From the NCBI RefSeq assembly GCF_003287275.1, contig NZ_QEVW01000019.1, positions 124,001 through 188,000 of the forward strand: 64,000 bases of DNA. Reading direction: 5' to 3'. Below are positions 50,982 through 58,903 of this stretch, in pieces. Under the pieces are notes generated by a model. It worked only from the letters and a program-made list of their open reading frames with translations. It was not told the DNA's origin and did no database searches. The DNA is from Paenibacillus taichungensis. GTDB lineage: Bacteria; Bacillota; Bacilli; Paenibacillales; Paenibacillaceae. Made by a program: the position numbers and the translations under genes. Within the stretch, counting starts at the first letter, position 1. The number at the start of each line of letters is the position of its first letter.

Positions 50982-51241
50982 GTGAATACCTCTTCCTGAT
51001 TTTCTGTGTAGTGCCACCTATTGGATAAAAAGAATGTGATCATTGTACTAAACGATTCTGAACAAATTCTGAAAAAAGAGATAGGACCTCGCAAAATATA
51101 GAACCATCGGTTCAATTTTTGATGGTTAATTTTGTCGTATCATAATAATTATTGTAGTTATTTGTCGAAAATTGCGCAATATGTTTATTTATTTTTTTCG
51201 CATAAATGAAAGTGGGACTTGGATGTTATCTGAAAACACAA
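50982..51241. other. Upstream region of the exopolysaccharide operon
   Basis: AT-rich gap without a gene. It contains the palindrome GAACCATCGGTTC at 51101-51113 and runs of A/T near 51120-51200. A leader of more than 100 bases before TTG 50981 is possible. No clear -35/-10 pair with 17-base spacing was found on the minus strand. Confidence 0.35.
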
Positions 51242-51314
51242 AAATGACGAGCCCAAGGTTTTAATGTCATTAAGTTAAGTAACTTAATGACATCGCCCCA
51301 AGGACTCGTCATTT
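51242..51314 (-). terminator. Large hairpin terminator of the CBS-domain gene
   Basis: Outer arms AAATGACGAG / CTCGTCATTT and inner arms ATGTCATTAAGTT / AACTTAATGACAT form a two-tier stem-loop of about 73 bases. On the minus strand the tail reads TTTTGTGTTTT. Between the two stems are two direct CCCAAGG copies that cannot pair with each other. Confidence 0.7.
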
Positions 51315-51376
51315 CTGATTTTTCTGTTTCAGTCTTCTGCCATCGTGATCAGCAAAAGGCATATATTCATTTCAAA

Positions 51377-51784
51377 TTAGTCAGAGATGTTGCGCGTATA
51401 ATACTCAATAATATCTTTGCGACGGATAATACCGAGGAAGACACGGTCGACATCCACCACAGGCACAAAGTTTTGATCTGCTGCCAGCGTCAGCATATCC
51501 TCCATTTCTGCCTTAATAAAGACACATTCATTATATACACGGTTGTCGATCTCATGCACTTGGACCTGATCCATCGTCTCAAATGTCAGTCCAGGAGTGC
51601 TCCGCATTTTCCATAACAAATCGCCTTCGGACAGGGTGGCAACATATTTTCCATCCTGGTCAATCACGGGAATGGCGGTATAATGCTGCAATTCAAGCTG
51701 CTCGATCGCATCTTTCATGGAAGCGGAAGACTTGATATAGGCCACTTCGGCTTTGGGGAGTAAAAAATAGCTGATTTCCATCAT
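51377..51784 (-). CDS. CBS-domain-pair protein
   Basis: Cytoplasmic protein of 135 residues consisting of one CBS pair: ASMKDAIEQLELQHYTAIPVIDQDGKYVATLSEGDLLWKM and VYNECVFIKAEMEDMLTLAADQNFVPVVDVDRVFLGIIRRKDIIEYYTRN. The size and layout resemble the c-di-AMP-binding DarB/CbpB group, but CBS pairs also bind AMP or ATP, so the ligand is open. AAAGGAG lies before two adjacent ATGs (51784 and 51781). It is a single gene ended by the large hairpin downstream. Confidence 0.85.
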   Translation of the reverse strand: MMEISYFLLPKAEVAYIKSSASMKDAIEQLELQHYTAIPVIDQDGKYVATLSEGDLLWKMRSTPGLTFETMDQVQVHEIDNRVYNECVFIKAEMEDMLTLAADQNFVPVVDVDRVFLGIIRRKDIIEYYTRNISD

Positions 51785-51928
51785 CGGGCTCCTTTACTGT
51801 AATCTCACTCTCCTTATTTAAACATATTATGTGAGCTTTCGGCTATTTTTAATGATAAATTCGTCAGATTTGTTCCATTGTTTAATTGAGGCTGGAAATC
51901 TATAGTGTATATTAGAGGTGATATGATC

Positions 51929-54013
51929 ATGAAATCGAAACGTAAAATTATTTATGGACTGCTTCCCATCTTATTTGCCGGTGGAATCGGAATGTACTTA
52001 TACATGCAGAATAGCAAAACAGAGGAAGTAAAGCCTGAGGTAACCGCTAATCAGTACATAGAGCATTTGCAAAAGAAAGAATTTGATCAATTGTATACCT
52101 TGATGACGCCTGCTTCATTGAAAGAGTCCGGTATGAACCGTGAGCAATTTGTGGAGAAATACAACGTAATCTATTCGGGTATGGAGGTTTCTGCGATTAA
52201 AGCAGAATTGAAACCGAAATTAATCGAAGAGGCATCGGACGGCACGGGTGATGAAAATAAAAGCCAAAACCCGGATGCTTATGAAGTGGACTACAGTCTG
52301 CAGTTAACGACTTTCCTGGGGGAAGTGGACGAGACACATACACTGAAACTGGTGCGTGAAGAGCTTGAGGAAGGTGGAAAAGTCTGGCGGATCAACTGGA
52401 AGCCATCCATGATTCTGACTGACATGGCCAAGGGAAGCAAAGTTCGGGTGAGAACCCTTTTCCCGGAACGTGGAGACATTGTTGATCGTGAAGGACTGCC
52501 CCTCGCAACAAAGGGAAATATATATGAATGGGGCATCATACCTGAGAAGTTGGGAGAAAACCCGGAATCGATGATCGCCCGGATCGCGGAGCACTACAAA
52601 GTAACAGAAGCTTTGATCAACAACGCGCTTGCACAGAAATGGGTGAAACCAGAATATTTTGTCCCGATTGCTTCAACAGAAGACTCCCGGGTGCCTACAG
52701 CGCTGGCTGGTGTACAAGTTCAATCCAAGGAAATACGATATTACCCTCTTGGTGAGGCTGCGGCTCATTTAATCGGTTATGTGCGCAAGGCCACCAAGGA
52801 AGACTTGGAGAAAGATACGGAAGGCTATTATCGTGCGGAAGATTGGATTGGCAAAGCCGGACTGGAGCAATCCTTGGAGAAACAGCTTCGCGGCGAACGA
52901 GGTGGCCTGATCGAGATCACCGATGAATCTGGAAACACTCGCTCTGAGCTTATTCGCAAGGATGCAGTGGATGGACAGAATATTCAACTGACGATCAGCT
53001 CCGAGCAGCAGCGCAAGTTGTATAAGACACTATCGAGTGGTGGTGACGCCGGAGCAATGGTGCTGATGAATCCAACGGATGGTAATTTGCTGGCACTGGC
53101 AAGTGCGCCCGCCTATAATCCGAACAAGATGGTTACAGGACTGACGCAGGCAGAGTGGGATGCCTATTCAGCAGATGAGAAGCTTCCTTTTATCAATAGG
53201 TTTACGAATCGTTATGCACCAGGTTCAACCTTCAAAGCCATTACGGCAGCGGCAGGTCTGATGGAGAAGGTTACCACAGCGGACAAATCGCATGATATCT
53301 CTGGTCTGCAATGGCGCAAGGATGAGAGCTGGGGCGGTTACTATGTGAAACGTGTGAAAAGTGTATCCCCGGTGAACATGGTTGATGCGCTGGTCTACTC
53401 GGACAATATTTATTTTGCGAAGGAAGCTGTTGAGATGGGCAGCACCAAGTTCATAGATGGCATCCAGAAGTTCGGATTTGGAGACAACTTTGGACTGGAT
53501 GAACTGTATTTGAAACCAAGTCAGTATGCAAACGAGGCTCATCTCGATCTTTCATCTGAGGTGCTGCTCGCTGACACGTCCTATGGACAGGGAGAAATGT
53601 TGATGTCGCCAATCCATCTGGCGTCCTCCTTCACCCCTTTTATTAATGAAGGAAAAATGGTGAAGCCCGTACTGATAGAGGAAAAGGAAACCACTGAGCC
53701 GGAAGTTGTGATTACGCCTGAAGTTGCAAATACGGTGAAGGATGCTTTGGGCCAGGTCGTGACCCGATCGGGAGGAACGGCTCATTCCTTGAACTCACTT
53801 CCTGAAGGACTGGCGGCTAAGACAGGAACTGCCGAGCTGAAGGCCAAGAAGGGGGAGAAAGGACAGGAGAACGGTTTTGTCGTGGTGTTTGATACCGAAT
53901 CACCATCCTTCCTTATAGCCGCGGTCATTGAACAAGTGAACGGACGAGGCGGCAGTCATTATGTTTTGGACAAATTAAAGCCTTTCCTGGAGAAAAAGGG
54001 AGTAACGCAGTAA
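51929..54013 (+). CDS. Class B penicillin-binding protein with MecA-type N-terminal domain (PBP3/PbpC-like)
   Basis: Transpeptidase of 694 residues crosslinking peptidoglycan outside the membrane. A single N-terminal TM anchor (IIYGLLPILFAGGIGMYLYM) is followed by the NTF2-like MecA_N domain (TANQYIEHLQKKEFDQLYTLMTPASLKESGMNREQFVEKYNVIY), a dimerisation domain (RVRTLFPERGDIVDREGLPLATKG) and the transpeptidase with STFK near 432, SDN near 490 and KTGTAE near 630. B. subtilis PbpC has the same domains but is a lipoprotein; here no lipobox Cys is present. ATG 51929 is eight bases after AGAGGTG. Low-affinity relatives give beta-lactam tolerance; not shown here. Confidence 0.9.
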   Translation: MKSKRKIIYGLLPILFAGGIGMYLYMQNSKTEEVKPEVTANQYIEHLQKKEFDQLYTLMTPASLKESGMNREQFVEKYNVIYSGMEVSAIKAELKPKLIEEASDGTGDENKSQNPDAYEVDYSLQLTTFLGEVDETHTLKLVREELEEGGKVWRINWKPSMILTDMAKGSKVRVRTLFPERGDIVDREGLPLATKGNIYEWGIIPEKLGENPESMIARIAEHYKVTEALINNALAQKWVKPEYFVPIASTEDSRVPTALAGVQVQSKEIRYYPLGEAAAHLIGYVRKATKEDLEKDTEGYYRAEDWIGKAGLEQSLEKQLRGERGGLIEITDESGNTRSELIRKDAVDGQNIQLTISSEQQRKLYKTLSSGGDAGAMVLMNPTDGNLLALASAPAYNPNKMVTGLTQAEWDAYSADEKLPFINRFTNRYAPGSTFKAITAAAGLMEKVTTADKSHDISGLQWRKDESWGGYYVKRVKSVSPVNMVDALVYSDNIYFAKEAVEMGSTKFIDGIQKFGFGDNFGLDELYLKPSQYANEAHLDLSSEVLLADTSYGQGEMLMSPIHLASSFTPFINEGKMVKPVLIEEKETTEPEVVITPEVANTVKDALGQVVTRSGGTAHSLNSLPEGLAAKTGTAELKAKKGEKGQENGFVVVFDTESPSFLIAAVIEQVNGRGGSHYVLDKLKPFLEKKGVTQ

Positions 54014-54050
54014 TTGGATTGCTATTTATGATGTATCTTTTAGTATGTGA

Positions 54051-54102
54051 AGAGCCCAGCCTCCATTTATGTTATGAAAATGGGGCTGGGCTCTATGTTT
54101 GC
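54051..54102 (+). terminator. Rho-independent terminator after the PBP gene
   Basis: AGAGCCCAGCCTCCATTT and AAATGGGGCTGGGCTCT pair nearly perfectly; tail ATGTTTGCCTTT. Confidence 0.85.
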
Positions 54103-54118
54103 CTTTATGTAATAAGAT

Positions 54119-54874
54119 TTATTTCCGAGCAGTCAGCATAAAACGTGCCGAGTTCGTTCGAATCCCTTTATCGCAGCGATTTTGCTCAACAAACTGTTGG
54201 AAACGCACTAAGTCGGATTCCTTCTCTCCAAAACCTGGAATGATCGGTGCATGGGTCAGCAGGAAAAGTAGATCATCAGGCGTGGAGTAATACTCTGTTG
54301 CATTATATTCGTGTGCATCGATGTCACGAAAACCGGCTTCTCGAAGTTCACGTTTGTATCGTTCCATTAATGTGCCAGGCTGAACGCCCAGCAATTGTCC
54401 ACGGTCAAAAGCCTTTGAGAGGTTATATTTATCATTTTCACTGACTTGTTGGGTAAGGAATACACCGCCATCGGCCAATACTCTGAATACTTCTGTAGCG
54501 CAGAAGTCGGAGTGTCTGGAGGACACGACATTAAAGAATTGATCCGGAAATGTCAGTTGCTCTGCATTCATATGCACAAAACGAACATTCGAACGGGAAC
54601 CAGATGCCTTGAGATTACGCTGGGCAGTCTCAATCATTCCCCGGGAAAGGTCGATTCCAACCAATAACAGTGCGGCACCCGCGATGGAAAGAACAGCTTC
54701 TCCCCCACCTGTGCCAATATCAAGCAAAAGATCAGACGGTTCGGTGCAGTGTGTAACTTCCTCGTAGAAATTCCATTCGATGCCCTCTGAAGTCACTTTC
54801 AGGGAGCTGAAGTCCCAGCCATTCAATCGCCCAATATGTTCGTAAAAAGAAGTATAGTCAATCTTTTTCTTCAT
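54119..54874 (-). CDS. Class I SAM-dependent methyltransferase
   Basis: Cytoplasmic protein of 251 residues. Motif I is LLLDIGTGGGEAVLSIAG near 49-66, the acidic residue after strand 2 is in LVGIDLSRGMIETA, then VRFVHMNAEQLTFPDQFFNVVSSRHSDF and FRVLADGGVFLTQQV (motif III). This is the common UbiE/methyltransferase-11 pattern. The unusual ASSRHS phrase after strand 4 and the long C-terminal part give no substrate hint. GGAGG lies six bases before the ATG. It is a single gene, divergent from the VOC gene. Confidence 0.87.
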   Translation of the reverse strand: MKKKIDYTSFYEHIGRLNGWDFSSLKVTSEGIEWNFYEEVTHCTEPSDLLLDIGTGGGEAVLSIAGAALLLVGIDLSRGMIETAQRNLKASGSRSNVRFVHMNAEQLTFPDQFFNVVSSRHSDFCATEVFRVLADGGVFLTQQVSENDKYNLSKAFDRGQLLGVQPGTLMERYKRELREAGFRDIDAHEYNATEYYSTPDDLLFLLTHAPIIPGFGEKESDLVRFQQFVEQNRCDKGIRTNSARFMLTARK

Positions 54875-55080
54875 GATATGATTCCTCCAATGTGAGTTCT
54901 TGATTCTAGACAGATGTTGTGCAAAATCGTTACGTTTAGATGCCGAACAGACTCAAAAGGGCAGACGTATCCCATGTTAGCTGGTACGCGTTTTGACCCA
55001 GCCCGACGACTAATTACTTCGAACGATTCGTAATGACATCCGTGTCACCTCACAGTTTGGAATATCGTTATTATAATGAA

Positions 55081-55109
55081 TTGACAGCGTATACGCGAGA
55101 TGTTATTTT
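55081..55109 (+). promoter_or_regulatory. SigA-type promoter of the VOC gene
   Basis: TTGACA (55081-55086), a 17-base spacer containing the palindrome GCGTATACGC, and TATTTT (55104-55109). The expected start is near 55116, about 29 bases before the ATG. Confidence 0.65.
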
Positions 55110-55144
55110 GAGGTGAAATCCATTCTATTAGATTGAGGTGATCG

Positions 55145-55567
55145 ATGGTGACTGTTCGCGCTGAGCAGATTTTTGTTAATTTGCCCGTTAAGGATTTGAA
55201 GAGGTCCGTTGATTTTTTTACCAAAGTAGGGTTTGAGTTCAATGCGAACTTTACAGACGAGTCTGCGACTTGCATGATCATTGGAGACAACATCTATGCG
55301 ATGCTGCTGGTGGAGGATCGGTTTCAATCGTTTATTTCGAAAAAAATATCCAATGCGGCGGACACGGCTGAAGTCATCGTAGCCTTGACGGTGGAGAGTC
55401 GTGAACAGGTCGATCTGATTGTACAAGCTGCTCTGGATGCTGGCGCCAAGCCGTATAATGATCCTCAAGATCATGGGTTTATGTATGGATGGAGTTTTCA
55501 GGACCTAGATGATCATCTGTGGGAAGTTTCCTATATGGATCTAAGTAGCTTTCCTACGCAAGAATAG
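55145..55567 (+). CDS. VOC-family (glyoxalase/bleomycin resistance fold) protein
   Basis: Cytoplasmic protein of 140 residues with two beta-alpha-beta-beta-beta units: FVNLPVKDLKRSVDFFTKVGFEFNANFTDESATCMIIGDNIYAMLLVEDRFQSFISK and ALTVESREQVDLIVQAALDAGAKPYNDPQDHGFMYGWSFQDLDDHLWEVSYMD. The DHGFMYGWSFQDLDDHLWEV ending is typical of the lactoylglutathione-lyase-like group of Bacilli, where His and Glu bind metal. The substrate is unknown. GAGGTG stands a few bases before ATG 55145. Confidence 0.87.
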   Translation: MVTVRAEQIFVNLPVKDLKRSVDFFTKVGFEFNANFTDESATCMIIGDNIYAMLLVEDRFQSFISKKISNAADTAEVIVALTVESREQVDLIVQAALDAGAKPYNDPQDHGFMYGWSFQDLDDHLWEVSYMDLSSFPTQE

Positions 55568-55583
55568 AATACATTAGTTAGTC

Positions 55584-55615
55584 AGTGCCTTCCTATTAAC
55601 AGGGAGGCACTTTTT
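55584..55615 (+). terminator. Rho-independent terminator after the VOC gene
   Basis: AGTGCCTTCC and GGGAGGCACT form the stem, followed by TTTT. Confidence 0.85.
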
Positions 55616-55732
55616 GCGTTCATTTTATCCCAATAAATATATGGTGTAATTTACCTTTTTACTATATGATAAGTGTCGATTCGTGTAAAAATAGCATAGG
55701 ATACATACGTTCTTTTTGATGGAGGGATCAGG

Positions 55733-56977
55733 GTGTATTGTCACGTATGTGGGACCAAAAGCAATCCAGGGGACAGCACATGTAGAAAGTGTAGAACGAA
55801 ATTAAAAGATTCAAGCTCTACAGATGAACAGATTTGGGCAGAAACAGCGGTTGGTCTGGAAAGTGGAACAGGAAAAGCACTAGATCAGTTATCCAGACAG
55901 CAGCAGTCTGCACCGAAGCAGAGCAATACGGCACAAGGCCAAGCATTTAGCTGGATTATTCCACTGCTTCTGGCAGCGGTGATGGGGGCCTTGTTGACTT
56001 ATTATTACAAACAGGAGATAGGGATCAATGCGGAGGTAAAATCACTGCATCAACAGGCGGAGCAGGCTGCCTTAGATGGTAAATATCAAGAGGCGCTTCA
56101 ACTTCTGGATTCGGCTCTTGCGAAACGGCCCAATGTTGATGGCCTTGTGAAGGATCGCCAAATTACAGCCAAAGCCTTCAATCTGATGAATCAGCTGAAC
56201 GAAGCTGCGACAAGTTTGAAAACGGGGAAACTTGCTGCTGGTGACAAGACACTTCAGGCTGTAGCAAAAGTGTTGAAAGAGCGAGAAGAACCGGTATTTG
56301 CCAAGGTACGTACGACTCTAAACAACAACAAGGTGACACTGGCTGTCCTGAAGGTAAAGAAAGAAATCGATAGTTTGACAACCGTACAGGCACTTGCTGA
56401 GAAATTGGACACGGTATCGAAATTGAAAGGCAAGGAAGCAGAGGCGGTTCAGAAACAAATCATCGACAAGCTGGCTGGACTTAGCTATAAGCAAGCTGAA
56501 CAGCAAGTGAAGAAAAAGGATTTTACGGCTGCATTGCAAACCGTTGATCAGGGGCTATCCTACGCGCCCGAGGATGACAAACTGACAGCATATCGCGAAC
56601 GGGTGCTGAGTGAGAAGAAGGCTTTTGAAAAAGCAGAAGCTGAACGAATTCAACTTGCTGAGCAACAAGCGGCAGAAGAAGACCTGAAAAACCGCACAGC
56701 AGCGGTGAGCATTGTAGACGTAGAAGCGACGCTTGATATGTATGGCGACCTGTATATTAGCGGCTCAATCGTGAATAATGCCACTCGGCCTATCTCTTCC
56801 GTGACGGTTATGTTGGACATCTACAGCTCAGACGGGGCATATCTCGGTCAAACCTATGCGGATGTGTACCCAAGCTGGCTTGATGTAGGGGATCAGGGAT
56901 TTTTTGAAACGTATTATTACGGTGTGTACGAGGAAGCTGAAGTTTCTGTAGTGAACGCAACGTGGTATCTGGAATAG
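55733..56977 (+). CDS. Zinc-ribbon membrane protein with coiled coil and FxLYD-like domain
   Basis: Protein of 414 residues. GTG 55733 follows GGAGGGA. The N-terminal zinc ribbon is CHVCGTKSNPGDSTCRKC near 3-20 (CxxC-x11-CxxC). A TM helix lies at about 81-95 (FSWIIPLLLAAVMGALLTYYY). A helical, TPR-like or coiled-coil region spans about 105-325 (KYQEALQLLDSALAKRP; KKDFTAALQTVDQGLSYAP). The C-terminal beta domain (VDVEATLDMYGDLYISGSIVNNATRPISSVTVMLDIYSSDGAYLGQTYADV) is FxLYD-like. It presumably senses or scaffolds across the membrane. The protease gene follows 14 bases downstream, suggesting a joint function. Confidence 0.78.
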   Translation: MYCHVCGTKSNPGDSTCRKCRTKLKDSSSTDEQIWAETAVGLESGTGKALDQLSRQQQSAPKQSNTAQGQAFSWIIPLLLAAVMGALLTYYYKQEIGINAEVKSLHQQAEQAALDGKYQEALQLLDSALAKRPNVDGLVKDRQITAKAFNLMNQLNEAATSLKTGKLAAGDKTLQAVAKVLKEREEPVFAKVRTTLNNNKVTLAVLKVKKEIDSLTTVQALAEKLDTVSKLKGKEAEAVQKQIIDKLAGLSYKQAEQQVKKKDFTAALQTVDQGLSYAPEDDKLTAYRERVLSEKKAFEKAEAERIQLAEQQAAEEDLKNRTAAVSIVDVEATLDMYGDLYISGSIVNNATRPISSVTVMLDIYSSDGAYLGQTYADVYPSWLDVGDQGFFETYYYGVYEEAEVSVVNATWYLE

Positions 56978-56991
56978 GAGGACAGGTTGGA

Positions 56992-58143
56992 ATGGCCAAA
57001 CGAACATGGAGTACGATTATATCCAGTGCAATCATTATTGGAGCAGGAGCAGGAGGGGTGTTCTGGATTCATCAGTATTCAGCAGATCAACTGCAGGATG
57101 GACCAAGACTGGCTGTTGTCACTACGAAGGAAACGGCAACTACAGCGTCTAAACCGTCCTCCCAGACAACCGTGAAGAAAACACGCAAACAGATTATTGA
57201 AGAGAGTCAGAAGAAAGTGGTTACGATTGAGAGCAGCAGTGGACTGGGTTCCGGTTTTCTCTACAATGATCAAGGGGATGTGGTAACCAATGCCCACGTG
57301 GTGGAGGGCTCGAAGGAAGTAACGATTCGAACCCTGAATCATGAGGAGTATAAGGGAACCGTTATCGGGATTGGAGAAGAGACAGATATCGCTGTCGTCA
57401 GGGTGCCAGATCTGAAAAAAGTTAAACCGCTGCCTATCGCCAAATCCAAAGCGGAGACAGGAGATGAGATTCTCGCGCTGGGCAGTCCGCTAGGTCTGGA
57501 GAATACCGTAACTACAGGCATTATCAGCGGTGTTGGCCGAAGCTTCGAAATTGCCCCTTACATCTACAGTAATCTGTATCAAATCTCGGCACCCATTACA
57601 CACGGTAACAGTGGTGGCCCACTGATCAGTGCGGACACCGGTGAAGTATTGGGCATTAATTCAGCCGTTGTGGAACAGGAAGGCGGGATCGGGTTCAGCA
57701 TTCCGATCACCAGCGTATTGAAGCAGGTCCAGGCTTGGTCTGAGAAACCATCATCGTCTAAAACGGCGGTTCAGACGAGTGGCAGTCAGGGAGCGGGAGC
57801 AGACTCAGCTTCTTTGGAAGCGGAGGGTCTGGTGACCGAATTTTATATGAACCTGAATCTGAATGACTATGTTACCGCCTATGCCTTGCTTGGCAGTGAG
57901 TGGCAGAGCGGTATAAGTTATGCCAAGTTCCGTGAAGGTTACATCAACACCAGTTATGTTACCATCGCCGAAGTTTCGTCCTCGGATAAGTCAAATGATG
58001 AAATAGAGGTCACTGCGGTTATTACAGCGGATGAACGAAAAGATGGTGAATTGGTCACCACGAAATATAAAGTTACGTATCAAGTCGGTTATGAAAATGG
58101 ACAACTGAAAATACTTCATGGCCAAGGGAAAAAAGTGAAATAA
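56992..58143 (+). CDS. HtrA/DegP-like membrane-anchored trypsin-type serine protease
   Basis: Protease of 383 residues with an N-terminal TM anchor (TIISSAIIIGAGAGGVFWIHQY). The catalytic triad is His at about 101 in VVTNAHVV, Asp at about 131 in ETDIAVVRV and Ser at about 206 in THGNSGGPLIS. Unlike HtrA it has no PDZ domain; the C-terminal part after about 275 (GLVTEFYMNLNLNDYVTAYALLGSEWQSGISYAKFREGY) looks like an NTF2-like or DUF4878-type domain. ATG 56992 has GGAGG about ten bases upstream. It is the second gene of a pair with the zinc-ribbon protein. Confidence 0.87.
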   Translation: MAKRTWSTIISSAIIIGAGAGGVFWIHQYSADQLQDGPRLAVVTTKETATTASKPSSQTTVKKTRKQIIEESQKKVVTIESSSGLGSGFLYNDQGDVVTNAHVVEGSKEVTIRTLNHEEYKGTVIGIGEETDIAVVRVPDLKKVKPLPIAKSKAETGDEILALGSPLGLENTVTTGIISGVGRSFEIAPYIYSNLYQISAPITHGNSGGPLISADTGEVLGINSAVVEQEGGIGFSIPITSVLKQVQAWSEKPSSSKTAVQTSGSQGAGADSASLEAEGLVTEFYMNLNLNDYVTAYALLGSEWQSGISYAKFREGYINTSYVTIAEVSSSDKSNDEIEVTAVITADERKDGELVTTKYKVTYQVGYENGQLKILHGQGKKVK

Positions 58144-58151
58144 AGATGTGG

Positions 58152-58187
58152 AGGGAGAATGGGCGCCAAGCCGATTCTCCCTTTTTG
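58152..58187 (+). terminator. Rho-independent terminator after the protease gene
   Basis: AGGGAGAAT and ATTCTCCCT form the stem around GGGCGCCAAGCCG, followed by TTTTT. Confidence 0.85.
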
Positions 58188-58215
58188 ATTGCTTAAGTTT
58201 GATGGTTCTGTTAAA

Positions 58216-58237
58216 ATACAGAACGAACGTTCAGTAT
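58216..58237. promoter_or_regulatory. Operator-like palindrome before the TetR gene
   Basis: Arms ATACAGAACG and CGTTCAGTAT pair at 9 of 10 positions around AA. The site ends 21 bases before the TetR start codon, the usual place for an autoregulatory TetR-family operator that would also control the following MFS gene. Confidence 0.7.
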
Positions 58238-58258
58238 GCAAGAGGTGGAGTGAAATGT

Positions 58259-58864
58259 ATGAGTATGAATAAAAAGCAAATTCAAACCGAGCAGACCAAG
58301 AAGAAACTTGCGGATGCCTCAAGAGCTCTTTTTGTGCAAAAAGGGTATAAAGCAACTTCCATTGAAGATATTGTGACTGCGACAGGCAGCAGTAAAGGCA
58401 ATATCTATTACCATTTTAAAAGTAAGGAAGGCCTCTTTCTGTATCTGATTGATGAGTGGGATCGGGAATGGGAAGAAAATTGGGCGGCCAAGGAACATCT
58501 GTATCATACTTCTACGGAGAAGATCTACGGCTTGGCAGAACAATTAATCCTCGACGATATGAATCACCCGCTAACCAAGGCGGCAGATGAGTTCTTTACG
58601 GGGGAAAAGAAAGAAAATGATATTGAAGAACGAATAGCTTTGATGTTTGAGCGGCATATTCAATTTAACAAACAATTGGTGGAACAGGGGATAGAGAGCG
58701 GAGAGTTCAAGGCGGACAACGCTGACAATCTTGCTCTCATTCTGGAAAGCACCATTATTGGACTTAGTCAACTGTCGCGCGGAATGGAGCCAGAACAGGC
58801 TCTTGCCTTGTACCGCCAAGCGGCTAGCGTATTCTTGTATGGAATAGCAAAAGATAAAGCTTAA
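58259..58864 (+). CDS. TetR-family transcriptional regulator
   Basis: Repressor-type protein of 201 residues. The N-terminal helix-turn-helix reads TKKKLADASRALFVQKGYKATSIEDIVTATGSSKGNIYYHFKSKEGLFLYLIDEW. The helical ligand domain has no recognised identity. ATG 58259 is eight bases after AGAGGTGGAG. The MFS gene follows 39 bases after its stop, so the two form an operon, and the palindrome upstream indicates autoregulation. The ligand is probably a substrate of the exporter (family knowledge, not shown). Confidence 0.88.
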   Translation: MSMNKKQIQTEQTKKKLADASRALFVQKGYKATSIEDIVTATGSSKGNIYYHFKSKEGLFLYLIDEWDREWEENWAAKEHLYHTSTEKIYGLAEQLILDDMNHPLTKAADEFFTGEKKENDIEERIALMFERHIQFNKQLVEQGIESGEFKADNADNLALILESTIIGLSQLSRGMEPEQALALYRQAASVFLYGIAKDKA

Positions 58865-58903
58865 GCTTAAGGCAACATTTTGACAACTACGGAGGATGGA
58901 ATC

